Assembly (NCBI RefSeq): GCF_003574735.1
Contig: NZ_QORW01000001.1
Span: 62,001 to 126,000 of the forward strand
Direction of reading: 5' to 3'
Source: Dongia deserti
Lineage (GTDB): Bacteria > Pseudomonadota > Alphaproteobacteria > Dongiales > Dongiaceae
DNA length: 64,000 bases
In this document: piece after piece, positions 27,712 to 36,123 of the stretch
Position numbering within the stretch: the stretch's first letter is position 1
Layout: every line of letters starts with the position of its first letter
Made by a program: the position numbers and the translations under genes
The notes under the pieces: model-generated
What the model saw: the letters and a program-made list of their open reading frames with translations, nothing else
Told to the model about the DNA's origin: nothing
Database searches by the model: none

Positions 27712-28503
27712 ATGATCCCCCGCCTCTTCATCGAGCAGCCGCTCAGCACCGGCTCGACGATCGCGGCCGACGAGCGCGCGCAGCATTATCTCCGCAACGT
27801 GATGCGGCGATCGGCGGGCGATCCGCTGGTGCTGTTCAACGGGCGCGACGGCGAGTTCGAGGCGGAGATCGCCGCGATCGATAAGCGCAAGGCGGAGATG
27901 AAGGTCACGCGGCTGCGGCGCGCGCAGGACGGCGTGCTGGACATCATTCTTTGTTTCGCGCCGCTCAAGAAGGACGCGATCGACTTCCTGATCGAGAAAG
28001 GGACCGAGCTGGGCGCTGCCGCCTTTCAGCCGGTGATCACGCGGCGAACGGTCGCAAGCCGCCTCAACCTGGATCGCCTGCGCGCTAATGCGATCGAGGC
28101 GGCGGAACAGAGCGAGCGATTGACGGTTCCCGAAATCCGAGCGCCGCTGACACTCGAGGCGCTGCTGAGCGGCTGGCAGCCTTCGCGGCATATGATCCTG
28201 TGCGCGGAAGCAGGGCCCGCCCTCCCGATTGGCGAAGCGTTCAAGGCGCTCACAGCGCGTGTGAGCTGCCCTAACACATGGGCTATATTTTGCGGGCCAG
28301 AGGGCGGTTTTCATGTGAGCGAGCTTGACCGGTTGCGCGATCTGCCCTTTGTTACGCCGGTCGGGCTGGGACCCCGTATTCTGCGCGCCGACACGGCGGC
28401 GCTGACCGCGCTGGCCGTCTTTCAAGCGATCCTGGGCGACGGCACGCTGCGACCGCCGCATCCGATGACGCCGTTCGGCACTGGGGCCGGGGGCGAGGAA
28501 TAG
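27712..28503 (+). CDS. rsmE: 16S rRNA (uracil-1498-N3)-methyltransferase RsmE
   Basis: RsmE methylates U1498 in the 30S decoding region. The 263-residue protein has an N-terminal PUA-like domain (HYLRNVMRRSAGDPLVLFNG) and a C-terminal SPOUT knot with KKDAIDFLIEKGTELGAA, IFCGPEGGFHVSELD and LGPRILRADTAALTAL. The ATG at 27712 has GAGGGGG 6 nt upstream. It is followed 8 nt later by gshA, so the two are probably co-transcribed. Confidence 0.96.
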   Translation: MIPRLFIEQPLSTGSTIAADERAQHYLRNVMRRSAGDPLVLFNGRDGEFEAEIAAIDKRKAEMKVTRLRRAQDGVLDIILCFAPLKKDAIDFLIEKGTELGAAAFQPVITRRTVASRLNLDRLRANAIEAAEQSERLTVPEIRAPLTLEALLSGWQPSRHMILCAEAGPALPIGEAFKALTARVSCPNTWAIFCGPEGGFHVSELDRLRDLPFVTPVGLGPRILRADTAALTALAVFQAILGDGTLRPPHPMTPFGTGAGGEE

Positions 28504-28511
28504 GAGCATCG

Positions 28512-29876
28512 ATGTCGGCACCACCGAAGGCAGGCGGCTTACCCATCACCAGCAAGCGGCAGCTGATCGAGTATTTCGAGGCGGGCTGCAAGCCGCGCGC
28601 CGATTGGCGAATCGGCACCGAGCACGAGAAGTTCGTGTTCGACCTCAGGACCTTACACACCGTCAGCTATGAGCAGGCGAACGGCATCGGCGCAGTGCTG
28701 CGCGGCCTGCAGCGCTTCGGCTGGCAGCCGGTCGAGGAGCACGGCAACGTCATCGCCCTCACCATGGACGGCTGCAACATCACGCTCGAACCAGGTGGGC
28801 AGTTCGAGCTGTCGGGCGCGCCCTTGCGCTCCATCCACGAGACCTGCGCCGAGGTCGGAAGTCACCTGCAGCAGGTGAAGGAGGTGGGCGGCGAGCTGGG
28901 CATCGGCCTGCTCGGCATGGGCATGAACCCGAAGTGGCCGCGCGAAGACACGCCCTGGATGCCGAAGGACCGCTACAAGATCATGCGCAAGCAGATGGAG
29001 CGCAAAGGCAAGCTCGGCATCGACATGATGAACCGCACCTGCACGGTGCAGACCAACCTGGATTTCGCCAGCGAAGCCGACATGGTCAAGAAGCTGCGCG
29101 TGTCGCTGGCGCTGCAGCCGATCGCGACCGCCTTGTTCGCCGATTCCCCCTTCACCGACGGCAAGGCGAACGGCTTCATGAGCTACCGCAGCCATATCTG
29201 GACCGATACCGATCCCGACCGCTGCGGCACCCTGCCCTTTGCGTTCGAGAACGGCATGGGCTTCGAGCGCTATGTCGACTACATGCTCGATGTGCCGATG
29301 TATTTCGTCTATCGCGACGGCGAATACGTCGACGCCGCCGGCCAATCCTTCCGCGATTTCATGCAGGGCAAGCTGCCAGCACTGCCCGGCGAGATTCCGA
29401 CCATGGGCGACTGGTCCGATCACGTCACCACCGCGTTCCCGGAGGTGCGTCTGAAGCGCTATCTCGAGATGCGCGGCGCGGACGGCGGCCCGTGGGATCG
29501 CCTGTGCGCCTTGCCGGCCCTGTGGGTCGGCCTCCTTTATGACGACCAGGCACTGGACGCCGCCTGGGACCTGGTGAAGGATTGGACAGCGGAGGAGCAC
29601 GCCTTCCTCCGCCGAGAGGTGCCGAAGCAGGCGCTGCACGTGGACTTTCGGGACCGCAAGCTGCAGCAATGGACGCTGGAAGTGATCGCCATCGCGCGGG
29701 CCGGATTGCAGCGCCGCGCCGCATTGGACCGCATCGGCGGCGACGAATCCGGATTCCTGAACGTGCTGCAGGAGATCGCAGAAAGCGGCAAATGCCCGGC
29801 GGAGGAGAAGCTGGAACTCTATAACGGCCGCTGGAACCGCAGCGTCGATCCGGTGTTCGTTGAATTCGCTTATTAG
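28512..29876 (+). CDS. gshA: Glutamate-cysteine ligase GshA (alphaproteobacterial/plant type)
   Basis: This enzyme catalyses the first step of glutathione synthesis, joining glutamate and cysteine with ATP. The 454-residue length and motifs RIGTEHEKFVFD, NVIALTMDGCNITLEPGGQF, LLGMGMNPKWPREDTPWMPK, MMNRTCTVQTNLDF and ALFADSPFTDGK match the group shared by alphaproteobacteria and plants rather than E. coli GshA. The C-terminus carries EEKLELYNGRWNRSVDPVF. The stop codon lies in the loop of a 10-bp hairpin. gshB is not in the window. Confidence 0.97.
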   Translation: MSAPPKAGGLPITSKRQLIEYFEAGCKPRADWRIGTEHEKFVFDLRTLHTVSYEQANGIGAVLRGLQRFGWQPVEEHGNVIALTMDGCNITLEPGGQFELSGAPLRSIHETCAEVGSHLQQVKEVGGELGIGLLGMGMNPKWPREDTPWMPKDRYKIMRKQMERKGKLGIDMMNRTCTVQTNLDFASEADMVKKLRVSLALQPIATALFADSPFTDGKANGFMSYRSHIWTDTDPDRCGTLPFAFENGMGFERYVDYMLDVPMYFVYRDGEYVDAAGQSFRDFMQGKLPALPGEIPTMGDWSDHVTTAFPEVRLKRYLEMRGADGGPWDRLCALPALWVGLLYDDQALDAAWDLVKDWTAEEHAFLRREVPKQALHVDFRDRKLQQWTLEVIAIARAGLQRRAALDRIGGDESGFLNVLQEIAESGKCPAEEKLELYNGRWNRSVDPVFVEFAY

Positions 29877-29884
29877 CGAATTCA
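29861..29884 (+). terminator. Hairpin enclosing the gshA stop codon
   Basis: TGAATTCGCT (29861-29870) and AGCGAATTCA (29875-29884) form a perfect 10-bp stem with a 4-nt loop; the TAG stop (29874-29876) sits at the loop's edge. No T-run follows, so intrinsic termination is uncertain; it may protect the mRNA 3' end. Confidence 0.45.
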
Positions 29885-29897
29885 GAAGATAGGGATC

Positions 29898-29960
29898 AGG
29901 AATCAGGTATCAGAAGAGGTCGGCTCCGCTTTCCTTTCTGATTACTGATACCTGATTCCT
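29898..29960. repeat. Inverted repeat between gshA and the pcaD-like gene
   Basis: AGGAATCAGGTATCAG (29898-29913) is perfectly inverted at 29945-29960 around a 31-nt loop. The left arm itself repeats the unit ATCAGG (AATCAGGTATCAG), and a further related ATCAGG precedes it at 29895. It could be a terminator or a mobile-repeat remnant; the flanking gene starts 24 nt later. Confidence 0.7.
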
Positions 29961-29983
29961 GGAGCGAAGCGGAGCGGAGCGAA

Positions 29984-30778
29984 ATGCACGTCACGATCAA
30001 CGGGATCGATCTGGTTTGCCAGGTGGACGGGCCCGATGAGGGGCCGGTCCTTTTGCTCTCCCACACGCTGGCGACCAGCCGGGCAATGTGGCGGCGGCAG
30101 ATCCCGCATTTCGCCCAGCGCTATCGCGTCGTCAGTTATGACATGCGCGGCCATGGCGAGAGCGCGGCGCCGGACTATCCCTATAGTCTGGAGATGCTGA
30201 GCGAAGATGTGATCGGTGTGCTCGATAGCCTGGGTGTCGAGCGGCCAGCGATCTTTCTCGGCATTTCGATCGGCGGCATGATCGGCCAGGCCCTGGCCTT
30301 GCGCCATCCGGCGCGTTTCCGCGCGTTCATTCTGTGCAACACAGTGAGCCGCACACCGTCGGAGGGCCGCGCGATGTGGGACCAGCGCATCGAAGCAATC
30401 CGCAAGGACGGCGTTGAAGGCCAGGTGCAGTCGACGCTGGAGCGCTGGTTGTCACCCGAATTCCGCGCACGCGACCCCGAGACCACCCAGTGGGTTGCGG
30501 ACATGATCCGCACCACGCCGGCCGCGGGGATGGTCGGCTGCGCCAGGGCGATCCAGAAGCTGGATTACACCGAGCAACTTGCGCAGATCACTGCACCAAC
30601 CCTCATCATCGCTGGCGAGAAGGACCCCGGCGCGCCGGTCGCTGCATCGGAGGTGATCCACGAGCGGATCAAGGGCTCGCGCCTCGAAGTCATCCCGAAT
30701 TGCCTGCACCAAACGCCGGTCGAAGCACCCGACCGCTTCAACCAGATCATCGACGAATTTCTCGGGCGGTTGAGATAG
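29984..30778 (+). CDS. Alpha/beta hydrolase, 3-oxoadipate enol-lactonase (PcaD)-like
   Basis: The 264-residue hydrolase has LSHTLATSRAMW, YDMRGHGESAAPDYPYSLE, the nucleophile elbow LGISIGGMIGQALA, the acid in IAGEKDPGAPV and the catalytic His in NCLHQTPVEAPDRFN. This order and length match PcaD/3-oxoadipate enol-lactonases, but no other protocatechuate genes are near, so the substrate should be treated as unknown. It is joined to the following methyltransferase-like gene by TAGTG, a one-base overlap. Confidence 0.82.
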   Translation: MHVTINGIDLVCQVDGPDEGPVLLLSHTLATSRAMWRRQIPHFAQRYRVVSYDMRGHGESAAPDYPYSLEMLSEDVIGVLDSLGVERPAIFLGISIGGMIGQALALRHPARFRAFILCNTVSRTPSEGRAMWDQRIEAIRKDGVEGQVQSTLERWLSPEFRARDPETTQWVADMIRTTPAAGMVGCARAIQKLDYTEQLAQITAPTLIIAGEKDPGAPVAASEVIHERIKGSRLEVIPNCLHQTPVEAPDRFNQIIDEFLGRLR

Positions 30779-31620
30779 TGCCCGGCGATCCGCTTGCGAG
30801 CACTCGACGGCGTTTCGCGGAAGAAATCGCGAAGCAGCGCAAGATCACGGACCAGCGCCTGATCGACGCTTTTGCCAATGTGCCACGTGAAGATTTCCTA
30901 GGCCCCGGCCCATGGCACGTCCTGGACAACACGCCCGACTATGTCGTAACCGCCAGCGACGATCCGGCGCTGGTGTATGTCAATGCGCCGATCGCGCTCG
31001 ATGCTGCACGACGGATCAACAACGGCGAGCCGGCGTTGCACATCGGGCTGCTGGCCCAGCTCGCCCCTCAAGCGGGTGATTACGTGGTCCAGGTCGGCGT
31101 TGGTGGCGGATACTATACGGCGATCATCGCCCGCCTCATCGGGCCAAGCGGCCGTGTGACGGCCATCGAATACGACGCGGCGCTGGCGCAGCGCGCAACC
31201 GCGAACCTTGCCGGCGAGCGGAACGTTGAAGTCATCCATGCGGACGGAACGAGCTACGATTTCGATCCGGCCGACGGCATCTATGTCAATGCCGGCGCAA
31301 CGCAACCCAGCCCACTTTGGCTCGACAAGCTCAAACCATCGGGCCGGCTGATCATGGTGCTGACGGCAGCCGATCGCTGGGGCCGGATTCTGAAGGTGCA
31401 GCGTGCGGATATCGGCTACGCGGCAGCTCTGCTTGGGCCCTGCGGCATCATTCCGTGCATCAACGGCCGCGATGCAGCAAGCGAAGCCGCATTCGCCGCC
31501 GCGCTCGCCACCGGCGGCATAGGAGACGTCAGATCGCTCCGCCGCGACGCGCACGATGCCGACGACACCTGCTGGATGCATTGCGACGGCTTTTGCCTGT
31601 CGCGGCTTGAAGTCGAATAG
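30778..31620 (+). CDS. Divergent PCMT-like (protein-L-isoaspartate O-methyltransferase family) methyltransferase
   Basis: The 280-residue protein starts at a GTG overlapping the preceding stop. Its N-terminus, RRFAEEIAKQRKITDQRLIDAFANVPREDF, has the spacing of PCMT proteins, and a Rossmann region follows with VVQVGVGGGYYTAIIARLIG and VTAIEYDAALAQRATANL. The TISQP-type segment that holds the isoaspartyl substrate in true PCMTs is replaced by VYVNAPIALDAARR. It therefore probably methylates something else. The last 90 residues have no motif I know. Confidence 0.72.
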   Translation: MPGDPLASTRRRFAEEIAKQRKITDQRLIDAFANVPREDFLGPGPWHVLDNTPDYVVTASDDPALVYVNAPIALDAARRINNGEPALHIGLLAQLAPQAGDYVVQVGVGGGYYTAIIARLIGPSGRVTAIEYDAALAQRATANLAGERNVEVIHADGTSYDFDPADGIYVNAGATQPSPLWLDKLKPSGRLIMVLTAADRWGRILKVQRADIGYAAALLGPCGIIPCINGRDAASEAAFAAALATGGIGDVRSLRRDAHDADDTCWMHCDGFCLSRLEVE

Positions 31621-31718
31621 AACGAGCGGCTGCGATCGAGCGGTGGCCGGTCCGTCAGCACCCGGCAAAGCTCGATCGCGCCGCCCATCAAGCCGGCGCT
31701 CAAGCGCCGCGCCTCGAT

Positions 31719-32177
31719 TCAATCCGGCGGGGACACCTTGCGGAAGCGGTCCTTGGCCCAGCGGTCGGCCATCTCGCGCCGCAGATCGGGCGGCAGTTTC
31801 TGCGCGACCTCGACCAGTACCTGGTGGCCGAACTGGTGCAGCGACTGGGTCTGTCGCATGAGTTCGTCCAGCGCCTGATTGAGCTGCGCCTGGTCGATCG
31901 GATCCTTCTTCAACACGTCCGCCACTTTCATGCGGGCCTGCTCGATCGCCGCGCGATGGCCGTCGAATTCCGCCTTGTGAAACTTGAACACCTCTCGCAT
32001 CAGCGGCCGTGCTTCCTCCGGCACGCTGCCCATCATGGGGCCACCGAAGAACCGATGATGGCGCGGGCCATCGTGCCACCGGCTGCCAACCATGAACCCT
32101 GCCAGCAGCAGATTGACGCACAGCGAAACGACCAGGGCGACGATGGCCACCGTGCCGGTGCGACCGGTCAAAGTCAT
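31719..32177 (-). CDS. Spy/CnrR-like periplasmic heavy-metal sensor family protein
   Basis: The 152-residue protein has one N-terminal membrane anchor (about residues 8-30) and a periplasmic helical domain of the heavy-metal-sensor/Spy-CpxP kind: RHHRFFGGPMMGSVPEE, ARPLMREVFKFHKAEFDGHR, QARMKVADVLKKDPID and LDELMRQTQSLHQFGH. The His/Met content suggests metal binding. It overlaps the anti-sigma gene by 4 nt. In CnrYXH-like systems such a protein is the sensor that controls release of an ECF sigma; that role is inferred. Confidence 0.75.
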   Translation of the reverse strand: MTLTGRTGTVAIVALVVSLCVNLLLAGFMVGSRWHDGPRHHRFFGGPMMGSVPEEARPLMREVFKFHKAEFDGHRAAIEQARMKVADVLKKDPIDQAQLNQALDELMRQTQSLHQFGHQVLVEVAQKLPPDLRREMADRWAKDRFRKVSPPD

Positions 32178-32500
32178 TCCACGTCTCCCATCGTCGGCAC
32201 GCTGGGGAACACCAGGGAGACCAGGGCTTCATCCGCGCTGGCCGAAGCGGTGCTCGTGGTTTCAACGAGTCCGCTGAAGCCCAGCCAGAAACCGATCGCC
32301 AGCGAGGCCAAGGCGGCCGTCATGCTGACGGCCCAGGGCGCCGAGACGGCGTCCAGCCAGCGCCGCCAAAAGGGCGCAGCGCCCGCCGGACGCCGATGCT
32401 CCAGCGGGATCCGCCCAATCCGCCGCCGCAAATCCGCTGGCGCGGGGCGCGGGGCCATCGCTCGCTGCAACTCCTGTTCAAAAGGATCACGTTCCATCAT
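32174..32500 (-). CDS. Small single-span membrane protein, probable anti-sigma factor
   Basis: The 108-residue product has a cytoplasmic N-terminal half (MMERDPFEQELQRAMAPRP to about 55) and one transmembrane helix (about 56-80). It lacks the zinc-binding motif HxxxCxxC of ZAS-type anti-sigma factors. Its position between the ECF sigma gene and the metal-sensor gene, with 4-nt overlaps on both sides (start ATGA at 32500), is what supports the call. Start assigned at 32500 rather than 32512 for this reason. Confidence 0.65.
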   Translation of the reverse strand: MMERDPFEQELQRAMAPRPAPADLRRRIGRIPLEHRRPAGAAPFWRRWLDAVSAPWAVSMTAALASLAIGFWLGFSGLVETTSTASASADEALVSLVFPSVPTMGDVE

Positions 32501-33123
32501 GGCTGTATCCATCCTTGCCCAGCCAGGTGATCGCGCAGCTCGCGCTTGGCGCGCACCAGCAGGGCCTCAAAGGCCTTGACCGATATATCCATCGCCGAAG
32601 CCGCCTCGGCATTGCGCAGGCCGGCGGTGTAGGTGAGCACGATCGCCGTCCGCTGCCGCTCCGGCAGTTGGGCCACCGCGCCGTCGAGTGCACGGTTGCG
32701 TTCCGCGTCCAGCAGGCTCTCCTCGGCATTCGCATCGGGGGCCTGCGGCTCCTCGACCGATTCCAGATCGGTCCCTTTCGGACGGCGCTTCAGGTCAAGG
32801 CAGCGATTGACCACCACGCGATAGAGCCAGGTCGAGAATTGCGCCTGTCCCGGCCGCCAGGCGTCCGGCCTTGTCCACAGCCGCAGGAACACCTCCTGCA
32901 CCACGTCCTCCGCGTCGGCACGGCTGCCGGTCATGCGCAAGGCCACGCCATAGGCACGATCGAGATGGCGCCGCGACATTCGATCGAAGGCCAAGCGATC
33001 GCCATGCGCGATCGCCCGCAACAGCTCCGCGTCGCCATCGACCAGTTCCGCCGCTTGCACGCTTCGCGCCCCCGTCGCTGTCGCCAACGCCATCTCGTTT
33101 ACCATGATCGCCCGCGCCATCAT
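32497..33123 (-). CDS. ECF-type RNA polymerase sigma factor
   Basis: The 208-residue sigma factor has region 2 (FDRMSRRHLDRAYGVALRMTGSRADAEDVVQEVFLRLW, in pieces) and region 4 (LPERQRTAIVLTYTAGLRNAEAASAMDISVKAFEALLVRAKREL). The first codon ATG at 33123 has GGGGGA 7 nt upstream. The product should be held inactive by the overlapping membrane protein and released by an envelope signal. It lies 24 nt after an EF-hand protein gene in the same direction, so that gene may be part of the same transcript. The target promoter motif could not be identified. Confidence 0.93.
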   Translation of the reverse strand: MMARAIMVNEMALATATGARSVQAAELVDGDAELLRAIAHGDRLAFDRMSRRHLDRAYGVALRMTGSRADAEDVVQEVFLRLWTRPDAWRPGQAQFSTWLYRVVVNRCLDLKRRPKGTDLESVEEPQAPDANAEESLLDAERNRALDGAVAQLPERQRTAIVLTYTAGLRNAEAASAMDISVKAFEALLVRAKRELRDHLAGQGWIQP

Positions 33124-33147
33124 GGCGCGATCCCCCTCCGTCCTGCG

Positions 33148-33633
33148 CTACTGCGCCGGGGCTTCACTGCCGGCCGGCGCGTCATGCGGCCGCTTGTGAC
33201 GCTGCGGCAGCTCGTCCTTCGCGATCTTGCCGTCGCCATTGTCATCCAGGCGCGCGAACATCTTGTCGCCGGCCGCGGCAAATTCGTCGGCTGTGACCTT
33301 GCCATCGCTGTTGGCATCGATCCGCTGCATGAAGCCGCCATGCTTCCTGCCTTTGCCGTCCGCGTGCGCCTGGTCCGCAGGCTTATTCATGCGGTGGTGC
33401 CATGCTTCGCGCGCCTTGTCGATCTCGGCCTGATCGATCGTGCCGTCGCTATTGGCGTCGAGTTTGGTGAACATCGTGTCGCGGCCGGCGGCGAACTCTT
33501 CCTTGCTCACGAAGCCGTCGCCATTAGTATCCGAGCGCTCGAACAAACCAGGCCCTCTCTCGGACAGTGCGGCACCAGCGAACGCGGTCAGGCCAAGGGC
33601 AGTGGAAATGGCGAGTGCAAAAGTTCTACGCAT
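33148..33633 (-). CDS. Secreted EF-hand protein (four calcium-binding loops)
   Basis: The 161-residue protein has a signal peptide (residues 1-23) and four EF-hand loops: DTNGDGFVSKEE, DANSDGTIDQAE, DANSDGKVTADE and DDNGDGKIAKDE. All have Asp at positions 1 and 5 and Glu at 12, so calcium binding is expected. The C-terminus is Pro/Glu/Ala-rich. The ATG at 33633 is preceded by AAGGA. It sits directly upstream of the ECF sigma gene and is a plausible Ca2+ sensor or target of that system. Confidence 0.88.
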   Translation of the reverse strand: MRRTFALAISTALGLTAFAGAALSERGPGLFERSDTNGDGFVSKEEFAAGRDTMFTKLDANSDGTIDQAEIDKAREAWHHRMNKPADQAHADGKGRKHGGFMQRIDANSDGKVTADEFAAAGDKMFARLDDNGDGKIAKDELPQRHKRPHDAPAGSEAPAQ

Positions 33634-33655
33634 TTGGGTTCCTTCTTTGACTGCG

Positions 33656-33678
33656 GGTCGAAAACGACCGTCTGTCAA
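33656..33678 (-). promoter_or_regulatory. TTGACA and GGTCG-TTTT-CGACC dyad upstream of the EF-hand gene
   Basis: On the minus strand a consensus TTGACA (33678-33673) is followed 3 nt later by the perfect dyad GGTCGTTTTCGACC (33669-33656), about 25 nt before the EF-hand ATG. No clear -10 is present at the right distance. The dyad would fall in the promoter spacer. Confidence 0.35.
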
Positions 33679-33728
33679 ATCTAACGAACCCGAAGAGGAA
33701 ACCCTGCGAAGCGCCTAAGGTATTGATA

Positions 33729-34091
33729 TTATTGAACTTCCTCGACGCTCAAGCGGCCATCGCCGTCAATGTCACGTTCATCGAAGACCTTCTGGCCGGA
33801 ATTCAGAAACTCCATGTAGCTGCAGAGGCCGTCGCCGTCCTCGTCCCAGCATTCGAACAGCCCCGCGTCGGCGGCGCCGACCGCGCTCACCTGTTCCTCG
33901 CTCGATAGAGCGAAGTCACCGTCGCTGTCCGCCGATTGGAAGAACTTGTCCCGCTCCGCTTCCAGATCAAGGATGCTCATGCTGCCGAAAGATTGCGCCG
34001 CGGCTTGCGGCACATTCCCCAACAGAGCGCACCCGAACATGAGCGCCACCGCCAAGGCAGGCGTTCCTTTCCCGATCTGCTTGAACCCCAT
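33729..34091 (-). CDS. Small secreted EF-hand protein
   Basis: The 120-residue product has a signal peptide (residues 1-32, ending PQAAAQ) and up to three EF-hand loops: DSDGDFALSSEE, DEDGDGLCSYME and DIDGDGRLSVEE. The middle loop contains a cysteine and ends with Glu; a second Cys (in FECWDED) could pair with it. The protein ends in the last loop, so its final helix is short. The ATG at 34091 has GAGGA 5 nt upstream. It lies between accA and the four-loop EF-hand gene, same strand. Confidence 0.82.
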   Translation of the reverse strand: MGFKQIGKGTPALAVALMFGCALLGNVPQAAAQSFGSMSILDLEAERDKFFQSADSDGDFALSSEEQVSAVGAADAGLFECWDEDGDGLCSYMEFLNSGQKVFDERDIDGDGRLSVEEVQ

Positions 34092-34134
34092 GTCGTCCTC
34101 TGCCTGTTGTGTGACGGACGGGCAGGTTCGAAAC

Positions 34135-35094
34135 CTATGCGCTGAGCCCGCGCCGCCCCATCTCCAGAAACTTATCGCGCCGCTGCTCGCGCAGCGTCGG
34201 CCCGTCCTGGTTATGCATGGATTGTAGCGCACGCTCTATCGCGTCGCCTAGTGCCGCAATCGCCTGGTCCTTGGCGCGGTGGGAACCACCGAGCGGTTCG
34301 GGTACGATCTCGTCGATCACGCCAAGCGCCTTCAGATCCGCGGCCGTCAGCTTCAAGGCCTCGGCCGCCTCCTGCGCATTGGTCGCGCTGCGCCAGAGAA
34401 TCGAGGCGCACCCTTCGGGCGAGATCACGGAATAGACCGAATATTCCAGCATGATGACATGATTCGCGGCGGCCAGCGCGATCGCACCGCCGCTGCCGCC
34501 CTCGCCGATGATCGCGGAGACGAAGGGCGCCTTGACCTTGAGGCACGCTTCGATCGAGCGGGCGATGGCCTCGGCTTGGCCGCGCGCTTCGGCATCGACA
34601 CCGGGATAGGCACCGGGCGTATCGACCAGAGTCACCACCGGCAGCGAGAAGCGGTCGGCCAGCTCCATCAGGCGCACGGCTTTGCGGTAGCCTTCCGGCT
34701 TCGCCATGCCGAAATTGTGCTTCACGCGCGTGGTGGTGTCGGTGCCCTTCTCGTGCCCCATAATGACAATGGGCGTGCCGCGAAACCGCCCGAGGCCGCC
34801 CTGGATCGCCTTGTCGTCGGCGAACGACCGGTCGCCAGCCAGCGGTACGAAGTCTTCGACCAGCGCGCCGACGTAATCGTAGAAGTGCGGCCGTTCCGGA
34901 TGGCGCGCGACCTGGGTCTTCTGCCAGGCGGTGAGCTTGGAATAGGTCTGGCGCAGCAGCTTGTCCGCCTTGACCTGCAGGCGCGAGATCTCTTCGGCGA
35001 TGTTCATGTCATCGGCGTTCGACAGATGCCGCAACTCGGCGATCTTGCCTTCCAGCTCGGCGATCGGTTTTTCGAAGTCGAGAAAGGTCGGCAT
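34135..35094 (-). CDS. accA: Acetyl-CoA carboxylase carboxyltransferase subunit alpha AccA
   Basis: AccA, with AccD, transfers the carboxyl from biotin-BCCP to acetyl-CoA to make malonyl-CoA for fatty-acid synthesis. The 319-residue protein begins [18 protein letters not shown] and carries [47 protein letters not shown] and [13 protein letters not shown] (quoted in pieces of the crotonase-like core). Length is standard. It follows the malyl-CoA lyase-family gene by 23 nt on the same strand. accD and the biotin carboxylase genes are elsewhere; biotin synthesis genes are at 55-62 kb. Confidence 0.97.
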   Translation of the reverse strand: MPTFLDFEKPIAELEGKIAELRHLSNADDMNIAEEISRLQVKADKLLRQTYSKLTAWQKTQVARHPERPHFYDYVGALVEDFVPLAGDRSFADDKAIQGGLGRFRGTPIVIMGHEKGTDTTTRVKHNFGMAKPEGYRKAVRLMELADRFSLPVVTLVDTPGAYPGVDAEARGQAEAIARSIEACLKVKAPFVSAIIGEGGSGGAIALAAANHVIMLEYSVYSVISPEGCASILWRSATNAQEAAEALKLTAADLKALGVIDEIVPEPLGGSHRAKDQAIAALGDAIERALQSMHNQDGPTLREQRRDKFLEMGRRGLSA

Positions 35095-35117
35095 GAAATG
35101 CGCCCAGACCGCCGATC

Positions 35118-36098
35118 CTACCGCGCGCCGGCGATCTGCTGCGCCTTGGCCACCAGGACCTCAGCCTGACGGATCGAAGCCAAGTCAATGAGGCGGCCGT
35201 CGAGCGCCACGGCGCCGCGGCCTTCCTTCTGCGCCTGCACCATGGCTTCGAGGATGCGCTTTGCCTTGGTCACCTCCGCCTCGCTGGGTGAAAAGATTTC
35301 GTTGGCCAGCGCGACCTGGCTGGGATGGATCGCCCACTTACCTTCGCATCCCAATACGCCGGCGCGGTTGCCGCCGGCGCGATAGCCGTCCGGATCGGAG
35401 AAGTCGCCGAACGGACCATCGATCGGCCTGAGGCCGTTGGCACGCGCCGCCACAACCATGCGCGCAATCGCATAGTGCCACATGTCGCCCCAATGCGTGT
35501 CGCGGTGACCGGCATCGTCCTTGTCGGTCAGGATCGCATAGCTGGGATTGGCGCCGCCGATATTAGTGGTGCGCGCCTTGGTCGATGCGGCGTAATCCGC
35601 GACGCCGAAATGCAGGCTCTCGTTGCGCTTCGACGCGCCGGCGATCTCGTGCACGTTCTGCATGCCGAGCGCGGTCTCGATGATCATCTCGAAGCCGATG
35701 CGCTTCTTGCGGCCGACTGCCGCCTCGCACTGCGTCACCAGCATGTCGACGGCATAGACGTCAGCAGCGGTGCCGACCTTCGGAATCATGATGAGGTCGA
35801 GGCGCTCGCCCCCTTGCTCGATCACGTCAACCACGTCGCGGTACATGTAATGGGTGTCGAGCCCATTGATGCGCACGGAGATGGTCTTGCTGCCCCAGTC
35901 GACATCGCGCAGCGCCTGGATGACGTTTTTGCGCGCCTGCGGCTTGTCGTCCGGCGCAACTGCGTCCTCGAGATCCAGGAAGACGACGTCGGCCGCGGAC
36001 TTGGCGGCCTTCTCGAACAATTGCGGTTGAGAGCCGGGGACCGCCAGCTCGCTGCGATTCAACCGGGCCGGCGCCTGCTCGATGATCTTGAAGCTCAT
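35118..36098 (-). CDS. mcl: HpcH/HpaI-CitE family lyase, malyl-CoA / beta-methylmalyl-CoA lyase type
   Basis: The 326-residue TIM-barrel lyase has [34 protein letters not shown] (metal-binding Asp), [47 protein letters not shown] (catalytic Glu) and [20 protein letters not shown]. This arrangement matches the Mcl1 group that cleaves malyl-CoA or beta-methylmalyl-CoA in the ethylmalonyl-CoA pathway. No other gene of that pathway is present, so the physiological role is inferred. The ATG at 36098 ([12 protein letters not shown]) is preferred to one four codons earlier. Confidence 0.88.
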   Translation of the reverse strand: MSFKIIEQAPARLNRSELAVPGSQPQLFEKAAKSAADVVFLDLEDAVAPDDKPQARKNVIQALRDVDWGSKTISVRINGLDTHYMYRDVVDVIEQGGERLDLIMIPKVGTAADVYAVDMLVTQCEAAVGRKKRIGFEMIIETALGMQNVHEIAGASKRNESLHFGVADYAASTKARTTNIGGANPSYAILTDKDDAGHRDTHWGDMWHYAIARMVVAARANGLRPIDGPFGDFSDPDGYRAGGNRAGVLGCEGKWAIHPSQVALANEIFSPSEAEVTKAKRILEAMVQAQKEGRGAVALDGRLIDLASIRQAEVLVAKAQQIAGAR

Positions 36099-36123
36099 TG
36101 GGGTCCCCAAAACTGGTTAACGC

